From Haplomitrium mnioides (Eukaryota; Marchantiophyta; Haplomitriopsida; Calobryales), in the NCBI GenBank assembly GCA_049999725.1, contig JBNGIS010010459.1, positions 1-31,407 on the forward strand: a DNA stretch of 31,407 bases, read 5' to 3'. Of this stretch, positions 30,563-31,407 are shown in pieces (the stretch's first letter is position 1; each line of letters begins with the position of its first letter). Below the pieces are notes generated by a model that ran no database searches, was not told where the DNA came from, and was given only the letters and a program-made list of their open reading frames with translations. Position numbers and translations under genes: made by a program.

Positions 30563-30570
30563 CACTCTGG
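30547..30570. other. perfect 9-bp stem hairpin
   Basis: CCAGAGTGT (30547-30555) and ACACTCTGG (30562-30570) with a 6-base loop, 20-40 bp before the polypurine tract. It may be an RNA structure near the element's 3' end. No terminator function is claimed. Confidence 0.7.
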
Positions 30571-30588
30571 TGTGTTAAATTCTCAAGT

Positions 30589-30607
30589 GGAGCTGAGAGG
30601 GGGGGGC
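30589..30607 (+). other. polypurine tract of a gypsy-like element
   Basis: A run of purines, GAGCTGAGAGGGGGGGG-like with one C and one T, directly before a TG start at 30608. Position and composition fit. Confidence 0.7.
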
Positions 30608-30840
30608 TGTGCCAGTGCCGGTGCACTGGGCGTAGTAAGACCCATCGAGGCTCGAGGGTAGAGTGGGCTACCGGCAGCTGGTAAGGCTGTCTTCTAGAGG
30701 TGGAAGTAAAAGAAACTCTCTTCCTAGCCTAAGGAAGTAAAAGTAGGGCTTCTTGCGAGGGAAGTTAAAAAACTATCTGGAGTGGAGGGTGTGTGGGTTG
30801 CTGCGCTGCAGTTGTAAGGCAGCCAGATTCACAAGGGAAG

Positions 30841-30849
30841 TATAAATAG
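30841..30849 (+). promoter_or_regulatory. TATA box of the gypsy-like LTR
   Basis: TATAAATAG preceded by GGGAAG. By the usual spacing, transcription would begin near 30870, dividing the LTR into U3 and R/U5. Confidence 0.6.
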
Positions 30850-31087
30850 TTAGAATTCCATAGTGCCTTCAAGGACTCTGTTTTTTCTTGCATATATTGT
30901 ACATATGTGTTGTTTATATATGTTTAGTTAGATTTCAATTCTGCATGTGTGTCCCTTTGAGTTATTAGATTAGTGGACATCAAATCAGCTGAGCAGACCC
31001 TGGGAACACACTTGAAGGGGGAGTCCAATCCCTTGACACAAGTCTGGTTTCCTGGAGGTGAATGCTCTCTGTTCTTGATTCTATTTG

Positions 31088-31167
31088 CATAGTTAGGAAT
31101 TAGTTAGGAATCAGTGCATGTTAGGATAGTTAGGAAGTAGTGCAGCCTAGCATAGTTAGGAATAGTT
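31088..31167 (+). repeat. minisatellite-like TAGTTAGGAAT repeats
   Basis: Four to five imperfect TAGTTAGGAA units (about 31091, 31102, 31127, 31155) with AGTGCA or CAGTGCATG between them, inside the probable LTR. Confidence 0.8.
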
Positions 31168-31229
31168 GTATCAGACCTGTGACCACCCTGAAAGAGGGAG
31201 TCCATAGCTCTTGTGTGTTCAGCTGTGCA

Positions 31230-31242
31230 GGTTATCAGCACC
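31230..31242 (+). other. primer-binding-site-like sequence
   Basis: GGTTATCAGCACC follows a CA dinucleotide. It shares GTTATCAGCAC with the copia-2 primer site at 26642-26652. If real, the LTR before it also acts as a 5' LTR, even though it is preceded by a polypurine tract. Chance is possible. Confidence 0.35.
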
Positions 31243-31407
31243 ATTCCGCCCAAGCACAAATAAGGTGGTAGGGCCTAAGTCATTGGGTCCTAAGAATAAA
31301 GAGGAAGAATCACACAAGCTAGCTGGGTATTATGGATGTGGACCTGTGTGTGTATGGTATGAATGGCTGACTTGAGTGTGTAAAGAAGAAGAGTGAGAGA
31401 AGCACAA
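31243..31407. other. window end, no feature
   Basis: Short leader-like DNA with purine-rich and TG-rich runs. No ORF was recognised. Confidence 0.5.

Larger units (their letters stand above)
30608..31229 (+). repeat. probable gypsy-like LTR (about 622 bp)
   Basis: It starts TGTGCCAGTGCC after the polypurine tract. It contains a TATA box (TATAAATAG, 30841-30849), then a T-rich stretch about 40-60 bp downstream and a possible polyadenylation zone. It also contains two partial copies of a GGGGGAGTCC / GAGGGAGTCC motif (31017 and 31195) and a TTAGGAAT minisatellite. The proposed end is TGTGCA at 31229, because GGTTATCAGCACC follows. No second LTR copy is in the window, so the end is uncertain. 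Confidence 0.55.

Overview
The window looks like repeat-dominated nuclear DNA of a land plant. The support is a GNA-type (bulb-type) lectin gene, plant-type Ty1/copia and Ty3/gypsy remnants, a long satellite and assembly gaps (10 N, 10 N and 400 N). The copia lineage (very short LTRs, half-tRNA-like primer site) and the divergent lectin do not identify a species. A non-flowering lineage is possible, but that is only a guess. No bacterial-style operon or RNA gene was found. The only gene that looks intact is the lectin.

Layout. 1-7474: a 58-bp satellite in three blocks that switch orientation (+, -, +). 7475-10228: AT/pyrimidine-rich non-coding DNA with several diverged local duplications. 10235-10759 (-): a small secreted GNA-like lectin, with two decayed lectin-like relics upstream of it (10915-11400). 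11401-13100: non-coding DNA with 55-bp and 30-bp tandem repeats. 13114-13677: a frameshifted gypsy gag. 14692-20235: a decayed copia element with gag, protease, integrase, reverse transcriptase and RNase H all recognisable but full of stops. Its RT region contains an unusual in-frame repeat array. The element ends with a polypurine tract and a short LTR that runs into the 400-N gap.

20728-26640: a second copy of the same short copia LTR (109 bp), split by a 5.8-kb insertion (20760-26558). The insertion has 2.2-kb terminal inverted arms, TG...CA termini and a 5-bp target duplication (GTAAG). A third, colinear but non-inverted relative of the arm sequence lies at about 27944-29830. This GC-rich family is built from small iterated modules: a 48-bp tandem unit, paired ACGTGGC boxes, a CCTAAGTGGG/CCACTTA hairpin, and TATAAGAAC boxes.

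30018-31407: the 3' end of a gypsy-like element, with a 270-bp internal duplication, a polypurine tract, and an LTR with a TATA box, followed by a primer-site-like sequence.

Nothing suggests that the genes form one pathway. The window is a nest of mobile elements beside a satellite, with one lectin locus between them. The items most worth checking are the repeat array inside the copia RT, the head-to-head LTR-like insertion with integrase-type termini, and the modular GC-rich family.
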